A stretch of 55,656 nucleotides of DNA from an uncultured Ruminococcus sp. (GTDB lineage Bacteria > Bacillota > Clostridia > Lachnospirales > Lachnospiraceae). The stretch covers positions 1 to 55,656 of the forward strand of contig UQKK01000023.1 in the NCBI GenBank assembly GCA_900541505.1. Reading direction: 5' to 3'. The notes beneath the pieces are model-generated. The model ran no database searches, had not been told where the DNA came from, and saw only the letters and a list, made by a program, of their open reading frames with translations. A program made the translations under genes and the position numbers. Shown piece after piece: positions 34,411 to 42,867 of this stretch. The first letter of the stretch is position 1. Each line of letters begins with the position of its first letter.

Positions 34411-34419
34411 TGTTATAAT
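34411..34419 (+). promoter_or_regulatory. Extended -10 promoter ahead of the small ORFs and MerR gene
   Basis: TGTTATAAT: a TATAAT at 34414-34419 with the TG extension (34411-34412). No canonical -35 is found, which fits an extended -10 promoter. Transcription would cross the small reading frames at 34464-34624 before the MerR gene. Confidence 0.5.
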
Positions 34420-34495
34420 AGCTTTATCAACAAATTCACACATACTGAAAAGAAAGGATACACGTGAAGTACAGAACGCAGCGTAAGGCATATAG

Positions 34496-34624
34496 ATGAA
34501 TCTGTATCTTACGGGACTGACTCCGATGAAGAGAAAAACTACCGTACTGTCCGTTCGGCGTCCATATCGCGAACAGAATGAAAAAGGCGGCGGAATTATT
34601 CGGGTAGAGAGGATAGAACTATAA
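34496..34624 (+). CDS. Possible 42-residue basic peptide upstream of the MerR gene
   Basis: ATG at 34496 with TAAGG 8 nt upstream, 42 codons to TAA at 34622. The peptide begins MNLYLTGLTPMKRK and is Arg/Lys-rich (VLSVRRPYREQ). A preceding 11-codon frame (GTG 34464, MKYRTQRKAYR) ends in TGA overlapping the ATG (ATGA), and has AAAGGA upstream, so the two would be translationally coupled. The segment is less AT-rich than the MerR gene. Also covers an imperfect hairpin (CGTAAG/CTTACG, about 34481-34513). May be a leader peptide, a remnant or chance. Confidence 0.3.
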   Translation: MNLYLTGLTPMKRKTTVLSVRRPYREQNEKGGGIIRVERIEL

Positions 34625-34666
34625 AATGCATTAGCTAACTGCAAAGTATTGTATGGAGGGAACAAA

Positions 34667-35545
34667 ATGACATTAAACGGACAAGAAATTTTTTCTATAG
34701 GAGAGACCAGTAATATATGTAAAATTTCAGTCTCTTCAATACGTTATTATGATGAAAAGGGACTTATCATTCCAGCATATATTAACCCTAGTACAGGATA
34801 TCGCTATTATGACTGGGATTCCATAGTACAGCTATCACTTCTGAGAACATACAAACATTATGGCTTCACCTTACAGCAATGCAAAAAAATATTATATAGT
34901 ATAAACAATCATTCCCAGCTTGATAAAATAGAAGCCATTTTTCATGAAAAACTGAGTGAACTTGATAATCATGTTTTTCAGTTGAAAGTTAATTATACAA
35001 GTTTAAAAAACTGGTATGAACTCATCCATCTAGCTAATACTATATGGCAGATGGATGAAGTTCCTATAGAAATGACATATTTTCCCAAAATTAGTACTTT
35101 TAAAACAAAGCCGCAGTCATATCAAAAACATTCTCTGAAAAGTTTAGTTGTGAATGCAGATTTCACCAATCAGTATTTTACTGATGATAAACAGAATACA
35201 AATAAAGAGCTTTTTATAAATATCTGGGATGCACTATACATAGATTTTTCTGACTTAGATGCGCGAATAAATAATGATTTTTCTGACTGTACACTTTATA
35301 TTCAACGTAATCCTCTCTGTAAAAATGATGATAATTTAGTTGACTTTGGAGGATTTCCTTCTATTGTAACTTACCACAGAGGTAATCCTAATAATATTAA
35401 TGAAACTTATAACAAAATATATGAATGGGCTGATAAGCACTGCTTCGTTCTCGGTACTCATGCTATTGAGCAATATATTCTTGATTGGTGGACCATAATG
35501 CAAACCAATCTTTTTGTCATTAAAATTATTTTTCCAATTGTATAA
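34667..35545 (+). CDS. MerR-family transcriptional regulator with GyrI-like effector domain
   Basis: 292 residues from ATG 34667 (GGAGGG 6 nt upstream). N-terminal MerR winged helix: FSIGETSNICKISVSSIRYYDEKGLI and INPSTGYRYYDWDSIVQLSLLRTYKHYGFTL, then a dimerising coiled coil (about 80-125) and a C-terminal GyrI-like ligand domain ending ILDWWTIMQTNLFVIKIIFPI as in BmrR/GyrI proteins. The gene is clearly more AT-rich than its surroundings. It faces the GRE operon tail to tail. The operon promoter has a MerR-type 20-bp spacer and dyad, so this protein is the best candidate for its activator. Confidence 0.88.
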   Translation: MTLNGQEIFSIGETSNICKISVSSIRYYDEKGLIIPAYINPSTGYRYYDWDSIVQLSLLRTYKHYGFTLQQCKKILYSINNHSQLDKIEAIFHEKLSELDNHVFQLKVNYTSLKNWYELIHLANTIWQMDEVPIEMTYFPKISTFKTKPQSYQKHSLKSLVVNADFTNQYFTDDKQNTNKELFINIWDALYIDFSDLDARINNDFSDCTLYIQRNPLCKNDDNLVDFGGFPSIVTYHRGNPNNINETYNKIYEWADKHCFVLGTHAIEQYILDWWTIMQTNLFVIKIIFPIV

Positions 35546-35589
35546 ATATATCTTGCTGAGAAGAAGCAGCGCAGGCAATACCAATTTCT

Positions 35590-36774
35590 TTAACTTTCGT
35601 ATGCCTTATTCAATAGGTAGAGATAATCTGCTTTTGTCAATATCCTGGGATTTGACGGTGTTGACAAATATTCTGTACAGCGTTCCGCCAGCATTTCAAA
35701 GTCTTTACGTTCTACTTGTTCAAAGCTGCGTAAGTTTGGTATATCTACATCTTTTACAAGCCTTCTTATCTCTTGAGAAGCAGACAAGGCTATTTCTCTA
35801 TTTGAATTCATGACTGTATTAACCCCTACTGCCCGTGCTATATCTACATACTTATTCAAGTTAGCAGGCGCACTGTATTCGCAGACATCCGCCAAAAATA
35901 TTGCATTTGCAATGCCATGCGGTATGTCATAAAAACCGCCTACCGTTTCTGCAAGTGCATGAACTGCCGCAACATCAGAATATCCAAATGATAGTCCCGC
36001 AATCATACTCCCTACGATAAATGCCTTGCAAGTGTCTATATTCCTGTTAAAAATAAATGTTCGAAAATTATTATATAATAATTTCAGCGCATACAGCCCC
36101 AACGATTCCGTTAACGGATTCGTACAACGACAGACATAGCCTTCTATCGCATGTGTCATTGCATCAACTCCGCAAGCGGCTGCAATATTTGTGGGTAGTG
36201 CCATCAAAACTTCCGGGTCAAGAACAGCAGCTGTCGGAGCACACTTCGTATCAAAGCAATACTCTTTTTTATGAGTTTTTTCATCTGTAATAACCCCACA
36301 TGTAGTCACTTCACTTCCAGTTCCTGCAGTTGTGGGAATCGCAATCAATGGATATGGGTCGCGAGTGTATGGTTTAGGATATTTTATTTGATTAAAATCC
36401 GTAGTTTCATGCCCCAACATACCTGCAATTGCTTTTGCCGTATCGATGCTGCTTCCACCGCCTACTGCGACTACCGCATCAACCATATGTTCCATGCCCA
36501 TCTGTGCGCCAGCTTCACAATCTGATATTCTGGGATTTGGTACAATTTTGTCAAAGTCCACTATAGCAATAGCGCTTTCCCTCAACGATTTTTTCACACA
36601 ATCCACGAGTCCAGTACTTCTAATTCCCTTATCTGCGACAAGCAATACCTTATTTCCGCCGTATTTTTTAACTATAGCGCCTGCATCGCGAATAATTCCC
36701 TCTCCAAAATGTATATCTGTTTTCATAGAAAACGTAAAATTCCCGAACAATTTAAGTTCCTCCTTCACTTTCAA
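35590..36774 (-). CDS. Iron-containing (type III) alcohol dehydrogenase
   Basis: 394 residues. Nucleotide-binding GGGSSIDTAKAIAGMLGH (about 104-120), IPTTAGTGSEVT and the metal region GVDAMTHAIEGYV plus AVHALAETVGGFYDIPHGIANAIFL. These enzymes reduce an aldehyde to an alcohol with NAD(P)H. Last gene of the GRE operon, 10 nt after the activase gene. It likely takes half of the aldehyde made by the GRE to re-oxidise NADH from the acylating dehydrogenase. AGGAGG lies ahead of the start (in GAAAGTGAAGGAGG). Confidence 0.92.
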   Translation of the reverse strand: MKVKEELKLFGNFTFSMKTDIHFGEGIIRDAGAIVKKYGGNKVLLVADKGIRSTGLVDCVKKSLRESAIAIVDFDKIVPNPRISDCEAGAQMGMEHMVDAVVAVGGGSSIDTAKAIAGMLGHETTDFNQIKYPKPYTRDPYPLIAIPTTAGTGSEVTTCGVITDEKTHKKEYCFDTKCAPTAAVLDPEVLMALPTNIAAACGVDAMTHAIEGYVCRCTNPLTESLGLYALKLLYNNFRTFIFNRNIDTCKAFIVGSMIAGLSFGYSDVAAVHALAETVGGFYDIPHGIANAIFLADVCEYSAPANLNKYVDIARAVGVNTVMNSNREIALSASQEIRRLVKDVDIPNLRSFEQVERKDFEMLAERCTEYLSTPSNPRILTKADYLYLLNKAYES

Positions 36775-36784
36775 TGTATCTGTA

Positions 36785-37714
36785 TCATTCTGTTATAACA
36801 ACCTCAATATCCTTCCGCAATTTTTTATGCAGCAACTCTGAAATATCTGCCAGACGTATTTTCGAAGGAGCACTTCCATCTGTCAATTCATATTGTCTGT
36901 GTAACTGTCTGTACTTTGGTATTCCCAGCTTGTGATAACACAGAAATTCAATCTTTGAAATTGCAGGCAGTTCCGATATAAATTCTGCTGTAGCGGTAAT
37001 ATTCTCGTCAGTATCATTAATTCCGCTGATTAGAGGAACACGAATTGTAATATTTTTCATTTGTTCAATTCTCCGCTCTGCAGACAGTCTTTTTAAATTA
37101 TCCAAAATCAGCTTATTGTCAACGCCTGTAAATCGCTTATGGATATCCCCATCCATATGCTTCAAATCATAGAAAATCACATCAAGATATTCAACTGCTT
37201 TATGAATATTTTCATACGGAGTAAAGCCGCAAGTCTCGATAGCAGTGCTAATATTAATCGCTTTTAATCGTTTCATTAGTTCAAGTAAGGGTTCACTTTG
37301 TACAAACGGTTCACCGCCGGAAAACGTAACACCGCCTCCAGAGCGTTTATAAAAATGAATATCCTGTGTAACCTCTTTTACCATTTCATTCACAGAATAC
37401 GACTGTCCTGTAATTTTCCTTGCACGAGGTATGCATACCTCCAGGCAGCTCCCACATCCGTTACATGCAACTTGAATCTGGTTTATGTCCAAACAGACCT
37501 GGGATTTCGGTCTGTTTGGACATACCATGGTACATTTATTACAATGAAGGCACATATTTTCGAACCATAAAACCTGCGGACCTTTCTTCTGCGATTCAGG
37601 ATTTGCACACCACTTACAGCTCAGCGGACAGCCTTTAAAAAAAATCACCGTCCTAATCCCCGGTCCGTCATGAATGGATAACCGCTGTATGTCATAAACC
37701 ACCATAGTATTCAT
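36785..37714 (-). CDS. Glycyl radical enzyme activating enzyme (radical SAM)
   Basis: 309 residues. Start MNTMVVYDIQRLSIHDGPGIRT at 37714, chosen because GGAG lies 6 nt upstream; ATG 37726 is adjacent to the GRE stop without a site. The radical SAM motif CPLSCKWC (Cys29, 33, 36) is followed by two ferredoxin-type clusters (CLHCNKCTMVCP and CNGCGSCLEVCIP), the mark of activases of diol dehydratase/CutC-type GREs rather than PflA. FSGGEP and ETCGFTP are SAM-binding blocks. It makes the glycyl radical on the neighbouring GRE. Confidence 0.95.
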   Translation of the reverse strand: MNTMVVYDIQRLSIHDGPGIRTVIFFKGCPLSCKWCANPESQKKGPQVLWFENMCLHCNKCTMVCPNRPKSQVCLDINQIQVACNGCGSCLEVCIPRARKITGQSYSVNEMVKEVTQDIHFYKRSGGGVTFSGGEPFVQSEPLLELMKRLKAINISTAIETCGFTPYENIHKAVEYLDVIFYDLKHMDGDIHKRFTGVDNKLILDNLKRLSAERRIEQMKNITIRVPLISGINDTDENITATAEFISELPAISKIEFLCYHKLGIPKYRQLHRQYELTDGSAPSKIRLADISELLHKKLRKDIEVVITE

Positions 37715-37728
37715 ATCTTTCTCCATTT

Positions 37729-40146
37729 TTATGCCATAGCCCTGTTCAAAGTTCGGTTGATAATATCATTTTGTGAATCCCGGTTTAAGTGTACAAATTT
37801 TGCACTGTATCCTGCCACTCTGACAATCAACCACCCAAAGTCTTCCGGCTTTTCCTGTGCTTCCAGCAGGACCTCGGTACTTACAACATTAAACTGAATC
37901 TGCGCATCATTAGAATCTAAAAATGCATCCAGTAAGGACATAAAACGCAGCAGTCCTTCTTCGCCTGCTACAATTGACGGGTCAAGTTTTACATTAAGCA
38001 GCGTACCGCCATCAATATCCTCCTGGTTAATGGCACTAACTGAATTTAAAACAGATGTTAGCCCTTTTATATCCGCGCCATTGCACGGGGAAATCCCAGA
38101 AGAGAGTGCTGTAGTCGCTTTACGCCCGGACGGGAGCGCTCCTGCCGACAGTCCTTGTGGAACATTCGCTGATGCTGAATATGTCGCACCGAACATGACT
38201 CCGCCACGGTATGTTTTATGCTCCTCGCATTTCTTAATATGATAATCAACCAATTCACCCGCAAAACGGTCTACTTCTTCTATTCCGTTACCGTATTTTG
38301 GCACATCATTTATCAGCATTGACCTGATTTCTTCATATCCCTCAAAATCATGTTCTAATGCAGCTCTTAAAATTTCTGGTGCGATTTTCTTTTCGTCATA
38401 GACTAATTTCTTTACTGCTGCTAAGGAATCAACTGCATCTGCCAGCCCAATCGCCATTACCCCGCTCCCTGAAGGGTATTGAGCTCCACCTTCCAAAACA
38501 TCTTTTCCTTTTTCCATACAGCCATGATAAAACAGTGAAAGTGTTGGGAACGGATATTGCTCAGCATGGATAACTTCCAGAATATTGTCTGCAATAGCGG
38601 CCTGGTCGAGGATATATGCCATTTGCTGCTTTACTGCATCATAAAAATCATCAAATGTTTCAAAATCGCTGAAATCACCGGTTTTAAGCCCATAATCTCC
38701 TCCAAGAACTGTACTCCTTCCATTGTGAATGGCAAATTCAACTGCATTAGCAAATGCGTACTGTGCTACTTCATTCCATTGAAATGTTTTTCCTGCCACA
38801 TAAGGTTCCACGCACCCTGTACTGGTCCAGTCACGTGCCTCTTCCATCGTCACTCCTTTCTTCAACACGCTTTTGATTTCCACCTCGTCATTATGTATCC
38901 CTGGAAATCCCATGCCAAGCCTTGCGACTTCGCATATTTTCCTGCTGAACTCCGGAGGATTCTTTTTATTCAGACGCACACTAAGAGAAGGCTGATGTGT
39001 TCTGACATCCATGCATGCCTGCAGAACTATATAAGAGAGCTCGTTGACAGCATCCTTTCCTTCTTTCGTAATTCCACCAACACAGATGTTCTGATATGGC
39101 ATATAGCCAGCGCTGTACTGTGCCCAAGATGCATTTAACAGCCAGTTATTATCAGCTATTTTCAGCCAAAAACAATCCATCAGTTCTTGCACTGCTTCTT
39201 TTGTCAATATTCCCTCTTCTATATCCTTCACATAGAAAGGATATAAGTACTGGTCTATTCGTCCCAATGATATGGCAGAACCATTACTGTCAAAATATAA
39301 TGCATTCTGAATAAAAACAACTAATTGGATTGCTTGTCGAAATGTAACCGGTGCATGCTCTGCCAGCCAGAAACAATCGTTTGCAATTTGCTCAAGTTCC
39401 TGCCTGCGCAGATTATTTTTCTCAGTTTCTGCTAATTTTAAGGCAGCCTGAGCATTCCGCCTTATATATGTTTCTATACCCTCGCAGCATATAATTTCAG
39501 CTTTGTAAAAATCTGCTTTCTTAATATTCTGCACATCGAGGTAATCCAGTGTTTCAAGCGCCTTTTCCGCTGCCTTTTTTCTTCCTGTTATCCCATATTT
39601 CAGAGCTAATCCACCATAATCTGGACATGTCTCTCCGCTTGTATCTATGATGCGAATCTCAAAATCCAACAATCCCGTCTGATATCCAAGATGCCAGGTT
39701 TCTTCAGGGAAACGTGCCTTGCAGAAATCCAGACAAGTCTTTCCCTTCCAATAAGGGTAAATCTCTTCCACAAAAACCCTTTTTTCCTCATCTGGAAATA
39801 CATATGGGTCCTGTTCTCTCGCTTCGATGGTGTCTTTTTCTTCAAATAACCAGTCATTTCCCATTTCAGGGAAAAAATTTGCTCCTCTTGGAAATTCAGA
39901 TGCTCCCCCTATAATCAGTTCGTCCTCTTGTATATATATGTTCTTTTCTTCGCAATAGCGTTTTACCGTCTTTGCTCTTCTGATAACTGCCGCTTCCCCT
40001 TCTGTCTCCTTATATACCGAGGTAACAGCTTTGGCGCGCCCCATAGATATTGTCGGTTTTTGATTTTCATACAAATTTTTTAACTTTTTAATTCTAGGTG
40101 GCATATCATATTCTTTTCCCTGAAATGTCTTTATACAACTACTCAT
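37729..40146 (-). CDS. Glycyl radical enzyme, unassigned substrate (diol dehydratase/CutC-like superfamily)
   Basis: 805 residues; AGGAGG before the ATG. Radical Gly779 in RVAGYSAKF and catalytic Cys445 in TGCVEP, with Glu447 two residues on, are all intact, so it should be active after cleavage of SAM by its activase. Compared by eye with glycerol dehydratase of Clostridium butyricum (recalled residues His164, His281/Ser282, Glu435, Asp447), the equivalents are Glu172 (GETCPDY), Ser290/Ala291 (NGSAIS), Glu447 and Glu459. The general base position is kept, the substrate-holding residues are not. A known glycerol or propanediol dehydratase is therefore unlikely; choline lyase, isethionate lyase and hydroxyproline dehydratase remain to be tested. 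Neighbouring aldehyde-using genes say the product is an aldehyde or is converted to one. Confidence 0.92.
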   Translation of the reverse strand: MSSCIKTFQGKEYDMPPRIKKLKNLYENQKPTISMGRAKAVTSVYKETEGEAAVIRRAKTVKRYCEEKNIYIQEDELIIGGASEFPRGANFFPEMGNDWLFEEKDTIEAREQDPYVFPDEEKRVFVEEIYPYWKGKTCLDFCKARFPEETWHLGYQTGLLDFEIRIIDTSGETCPDYGGLALKYGITGRKKAAEKALETLDYLDVQNIKKADFYKAEIICCEGIETYIRRNAQAALKLAETEKNNLRRQELEQIANDCFWLAEHAPVTFRQAIQLVVFIQNALYFDSNGSAISLGRIDQYLYPFYVKDIEEGILTKEAVQELMDCFWLKIADNNWLLNASWAQYSAGYMPYQNICVGGITKEGKDAVNELSYIVLQACMDVRTHQPSLSVRLNKKNPPEFSRKICEVARLGMGFPGIHNDEVEIKSVLKKGVTMEEARDWTSTGCVEPYVAGKTFQWNEVAQYAFANAVEFAIHNGRSTVLGGDYGLKTGDFSDFETFDDFYDAVKQQMAYILDQAAIADNILEVIHAEQYPFPTLSLFYHGCMEKGKDVLEGGAQYPSGSGVMAIGLADAVDSLAAVKKLVYDEKKIAPEILRAALEHDFEGYEEIRSMLINDVPKYGNGIEEVDRFAGELVDYHIKKCEEHKTYRGGVMFGATYSASANVPQGLSAGALPSGRKATTALSSGISPCNGADIKGLTSVLNSVSAINQEDIDGGTLLNVKLDPSIVAGEEGLLRFMSLLDAFLDSNDAQIQFNVVSTEVLLEAQEKPEDFGWLIVRVAGYSAKFVHLNRDSQNDIINRTLNRAMA

Positions 40147-40167
40147 TTCGTCCTCCTTATATAATAA

Positions 40168-40437
40168 TTATTTAGGAATATACTTTAAAGCATCCTTTCC
40201 ACTTGCTGATAATTTATAAGTTTCGGTAATACCGCCGTCTTCTCCGGGCAAAACATCCTGAACTTCCACAAATCCAACTGCTTTTAGAGTGCCAATGAGA
40301 TATTCCAAATTTTTCATATTCACTTGTTTTTCTTTCTTATAATCAACTTTTGAACGGATATAAATATCTTGTATCGTAGAGCCCGGATGTAAATTAATTA
40401 TCTGGAGTATATTCATTTTTAAAGGTATAGAAGACAT
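40168..40437 (-). CDS. Small winged-helix-like protein, copy 1
   Basis: 89 residues, start MSSIPLKMNILQIINLHPG at 40437 with GAGG 7 nt upstream. It has a helix-turn-helix-like N-terminal half and the block LIGTLKAVGFVEVQDV...YKLSASGKDALKYIPK, which recurs as LLHALKAVGLIE...YKITEAGMNYVKSFP in the protein at 41517. The pattern (helix, then beta wing, then a final helix) is that of a winged-helix DNA-binding protein of the PadR/MarR size class. It directly follows a transporter gene in both copies, so a local repressor or transporter partner is possible. The family is not recognised. Confidence 0.65.
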   Translation of the reverse strand: MSSIPLKMNILQIINLHPGSTIQDIYIRSKVDYKKEKQVNMKNLEYLIGTLKAVGFVEVQDVLPGEDGGITETYKLSASGKDALKYIPK

Positions 40438-40452
40438 TATCACACCTCAATT

Positions 40453-41490
40453 CTAATTCAGCTTTCTAAGCTGTATTAATTCTTTTGGATTTGCAACTAC
40501 AAGTACGATTCCTACGACCATTAAAACAGCACCTGCTATTAAAAATGGAGTAATCAAAAATTGTGTTACTCCGCATATACTCAATACTGCGCTAAAAATA
40601 ATAGACCATAAACCATATGTAGAATTGCAGGTCATCGCTCTCGAAACTCCTGTCATTCCAAAAGCTTTATACCAATAAGCTGTTGATAGTCCGGAAAATA
40701 GCGCTACAAAAAAGATGGCAGCTACTGTTGTAGCATGGCGTGTAAGGCATTCTCCCAATAATTGTATACCGTTCGGCAAAAATAAAAGTAGAAATAGTGC
40801 TGTAGTTCCTGCTGCTGTTACCCTTAATCCTACTCCCACATCAGAATCTACTGTATCTGTCCCAAATCCAGCTAATACCCCTTCAATTCCCCATGCAAAA
40901 CACGCAAGTACTGCAAAAAAGATTCCCAAGTAAAAGTTATCAGTGGCAACTCCTTCCGGAGGGGTAAATCCTATCACTACACCGCCAATAATACAGCAGA
41001 TAAATCCGCTCCAAAATCGAATGTTGGTTTTTTCTTTTAAGAAAATTACTGAGCATAAAGCTCCCACTACCGGATACAGCGCTGTAATAGACAGTGCATA
41101 TGCGGGACCGCAGTATAAAATTGCTGCCATAGAACCACTGATTCCCATTACACCTCCGAGAATGCCCCCAATGCAAATAATTTTGCCCGGTCTGGTTCTG
41201 ATTGTTCTGCCATATTCTTTTATTTTTCCGTTTTTTACATTACGGATAAACAATATAATGCTGGCTGAATACTCCTCGATGACACAAGCCACCAATGGGA
41301 TGACTAATACATTGTATCCAGTAGAATTTAATGGCGCCAAACCATATGCGAGGTCCATAAGTACTCCATAAACTCCCCAAAGCATTGCCGCAAAAACCGC
41401 AACTATTAATCCTTTTTTCGCGAAGGAAACTGTTTTTTCAATACTCTTTGCCTGCAGTATTTGTTTATCTGCACTATACTCTTTCTCCAT
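40453..41490 (-). CDS. DMT/EamA-type ten-helix transporter, copy 1
   Basis: 345 residues from ATG 41490 (GAGAGG 6 nt upstream). About ten membrane helices in two EamA-like halves: AAMLWGVYGVLMDLAYGLAP and later CFAWGIEGVLAGFGTD. Very close to the copy at 41810-42850 (shared GKIKEYGR, SGSMAAIL.CGP.YAL.ITA.YPV, FLKEKTN, AYWYKAFGMTGVSRA, NPKEL). Cytoplasmic linker NVKNGKIKEYGRTIRTR is basic. DMT proteins move small metabolites or amines; role here could be substrate uptake, product export, or both copies acting as a pair. The substrate is unknown. Confidence 0.85.
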   Translation of the reverse strand: MEKEYSADKQILQAKSIEKTVSFAKKGLIVAVFAAMLWGVYGVLMDLAYGLAPLNSTGYNVLVIPLVACVIEEYSASIILFIRNVKNGKIKEYGRTIRTRPGKIICIGGILGGVMGISGSMAAILYCGPAYALSITALYPVVGALCSVIFLKEKTNIRFWSGFICCIIGGVVIGFTPPEGVATDNFYLGIFFAVLACFAWGIEGVLAGFGTDTVDSDVGVGLRVTAAGTTALFLLLFLPNGIQLLGECLTRHATTVAAIFFVALFSGLSTAYWYKAFGMTGVSRAMTCNSTYGLWSIIFSAVLSICGVTQFLITPFLIAGAVLMVVGIVLVVANPKELIQLRKLN

Positions 41491-41516
41491 CCTGTACCTC
41501 TCCACTTATGCAACTT

Positions 41517-41792
41517 TCAATGGTTTTGCGGAAAAGATTTAACGTAGTTCATTCCCGCTTCAGTAATTTTATACTGTTCACAGACTTCATTTTGTTCAGA
41601 AACAATAATTCCACAGCGCTCTATTAATCCTACGGCCTTTAACGCATGAAGTAAATGTGAAAAATTCTTTTCATTGAACTGCTTTTCATTTCCATAATCA
41701 TCTTTTAAGATATCCATGATAGTATTAAGGGTAACATTGCTATTTGCACTAATTGTGACAAGTACTGCCATTTTTAGTGGTAATAATCCCAT
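41517..41792 (-). CDS. Small winged-helix-like protein, copy 2
   Basis: 91 residues, MGLLPLKMAVLVTISANSN, with GGGAGG 8 nt before the ATG. Paralogue of the 89-residue protein at 40168: same length, same LKAVG and YKIT(E/S)AG blocks, about one third identical by eye. It includes a KQFNEKNF segment matching KQVNMKNL in copy 1. It ends 26 nt ahead of transporter copy 1 and follows copy 2, so transporter and small protein form a repeated unit. A DNA-binding role is inferred from the winged-helix pattern only. Confidence 0.65.
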   Translation of the reverse strand: MGLLPLKMAVLVTISANSNVTLNTIMDILKDDYGNEKQFNEKNFSHLLHALKAVGLIERCGIIVSEQNEVCEQYKITEAGMNYVKSFPQNH

Positions 41793-41809
41793 ATTTACCG
41801 CCTCCCTTT

Positions 41810-42850
41810 TTAGTTGTCTCTTAGCTTCAGAAGTTCTTTAGGATTTCCAACAACCAAAACCAGACCTACTAGGGAGACAATACCTCCAATAATCAGGTTC
41901 GGACTGAAATGGAAAGTCACAATTCCTAAGGCTCCTAATATTGCATTAAATATAATTCCCCATAGCCCATATGTTCCATTGCATGCCACTGCTCTCGATA
42001 CTCCTGTCATTCCAAATGCTTTATACCAATATATCACTGATAAGGCAGCTAAAAGTGCCACGGCTGCAATAGCAATTATAGATATCGGATTTTCTCCTGC
42101 AGCTTTTGCAAGAACATTTATTCCTCCTACAAATGGAAGCATAACAGCATAAACAATTGCCGAGGCCATAAACCGTAAACCGGTTCCTATATCTGAATCA
42201 ATAGTGTCTGTCCCATAGCCGCTAATTACACCCTCCGCACCCCAGCCAACACATGCTATAACCGCAAAGAGAATGCCCAGATAAAACATTTTTGAATCTA
42301 CCCCCTGAGGCGGTGTAAAGCCAAGTACGATTCCACCTCCTACACATAAAATCACGCCTAACCACAATCGAAGGTTTGTCTTTTCTTTTAAAAATAGTGC
42401 TGAAAAGATTGTTCCAAGGACTGGATACATAGCTGTAATACACAATGCATAACTTGGTCCGCACAGAAGAATTGCCGCCATAGACCCAGTAAGGGCAAAA
42501 GGTCCCCCTAAGATTCCACCCAAACAGATAAGTTTGCCGGATTTTGTTTTTATAGCCCTTCCATATTCTTTGATTTTCCCTTTTTTCAAATTAATAAGAA
42601 ATAAGAAAAAACTACATGCAACCTCCTCTATAAACCCGGATGCAGCCGGGATTGCCAACAACGCAAATGCTGTGGAATCAAACGGGGACAAACCCAATGC
42701 CGAATCCATCAGAGAACCATAAATTCCCCATAAAATCGCCGCTATTAATGCAGTAAAAAGACCGCGAACGGCAAATCCCATGTCTCTGTCAGAAACAATT
42801 TGTTCTAGTGATTTCCCATTAAAGCTAAGTCTGGTATCTGTTTTCTCCAT
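41810..42850 (-). CDS. DMT/EamA-type ten-helix transporter, copy 2
   Basis: 346 residues; GGAG lies 9 nt before the ATG. Ten predicted helices in two halves (LIAAILWGIYGSLMDSALGLSP; VIACVGWGAEGVISGYGTD). Well over half identical by eye to the copy at 40453-41490, so the pair arose by tandem duplication of a transporter-plus-small-gene unit and has diverged. It is the fourth gene of the GRE operon, right after the CoA-transferase beta gene. Confidence 0.85.
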   Translation of the reverse strand: MEKTDTRLSFNGKSLEQIVSDRDMGFAVRGLFTALIAAILWGIYGSLMDSALGLSPFDSTAFALLAIPAASGFIEEVACSFFLFLINLKKGKIKEYGRAIKTKSGKLICLGGILGGPFALTGSMAAILLCGPSYALCITAMYPVLGTIFSALFLKEKTNLRLWLGVILCVGGGIVLGFTPPQGVDSKMFYLGILFAVIACVGWGAEGVISGYGTDTIDSDIGTGLRFMASAIVYAVMLPFVGGINVLAKAAGENPISIIAIAAVALLAALSVIYWYKAFGMTGVSRAVACNGTYGLWGIIFNAILGALGIVTFHFSPNLIIGGIVSLVGLVLVVGNPKELLKLRDN

Positions 42851-42867
42851 TTTCTTTTTCTCCTCTG

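Noticed and set aside
34501..34560. Hammerhead-like ribozyme (CCGATGAAGAGAAA)
   Set aside because: Only a partial match to the CUGAUGA...GAAA core, and the three stems cannot be closed.
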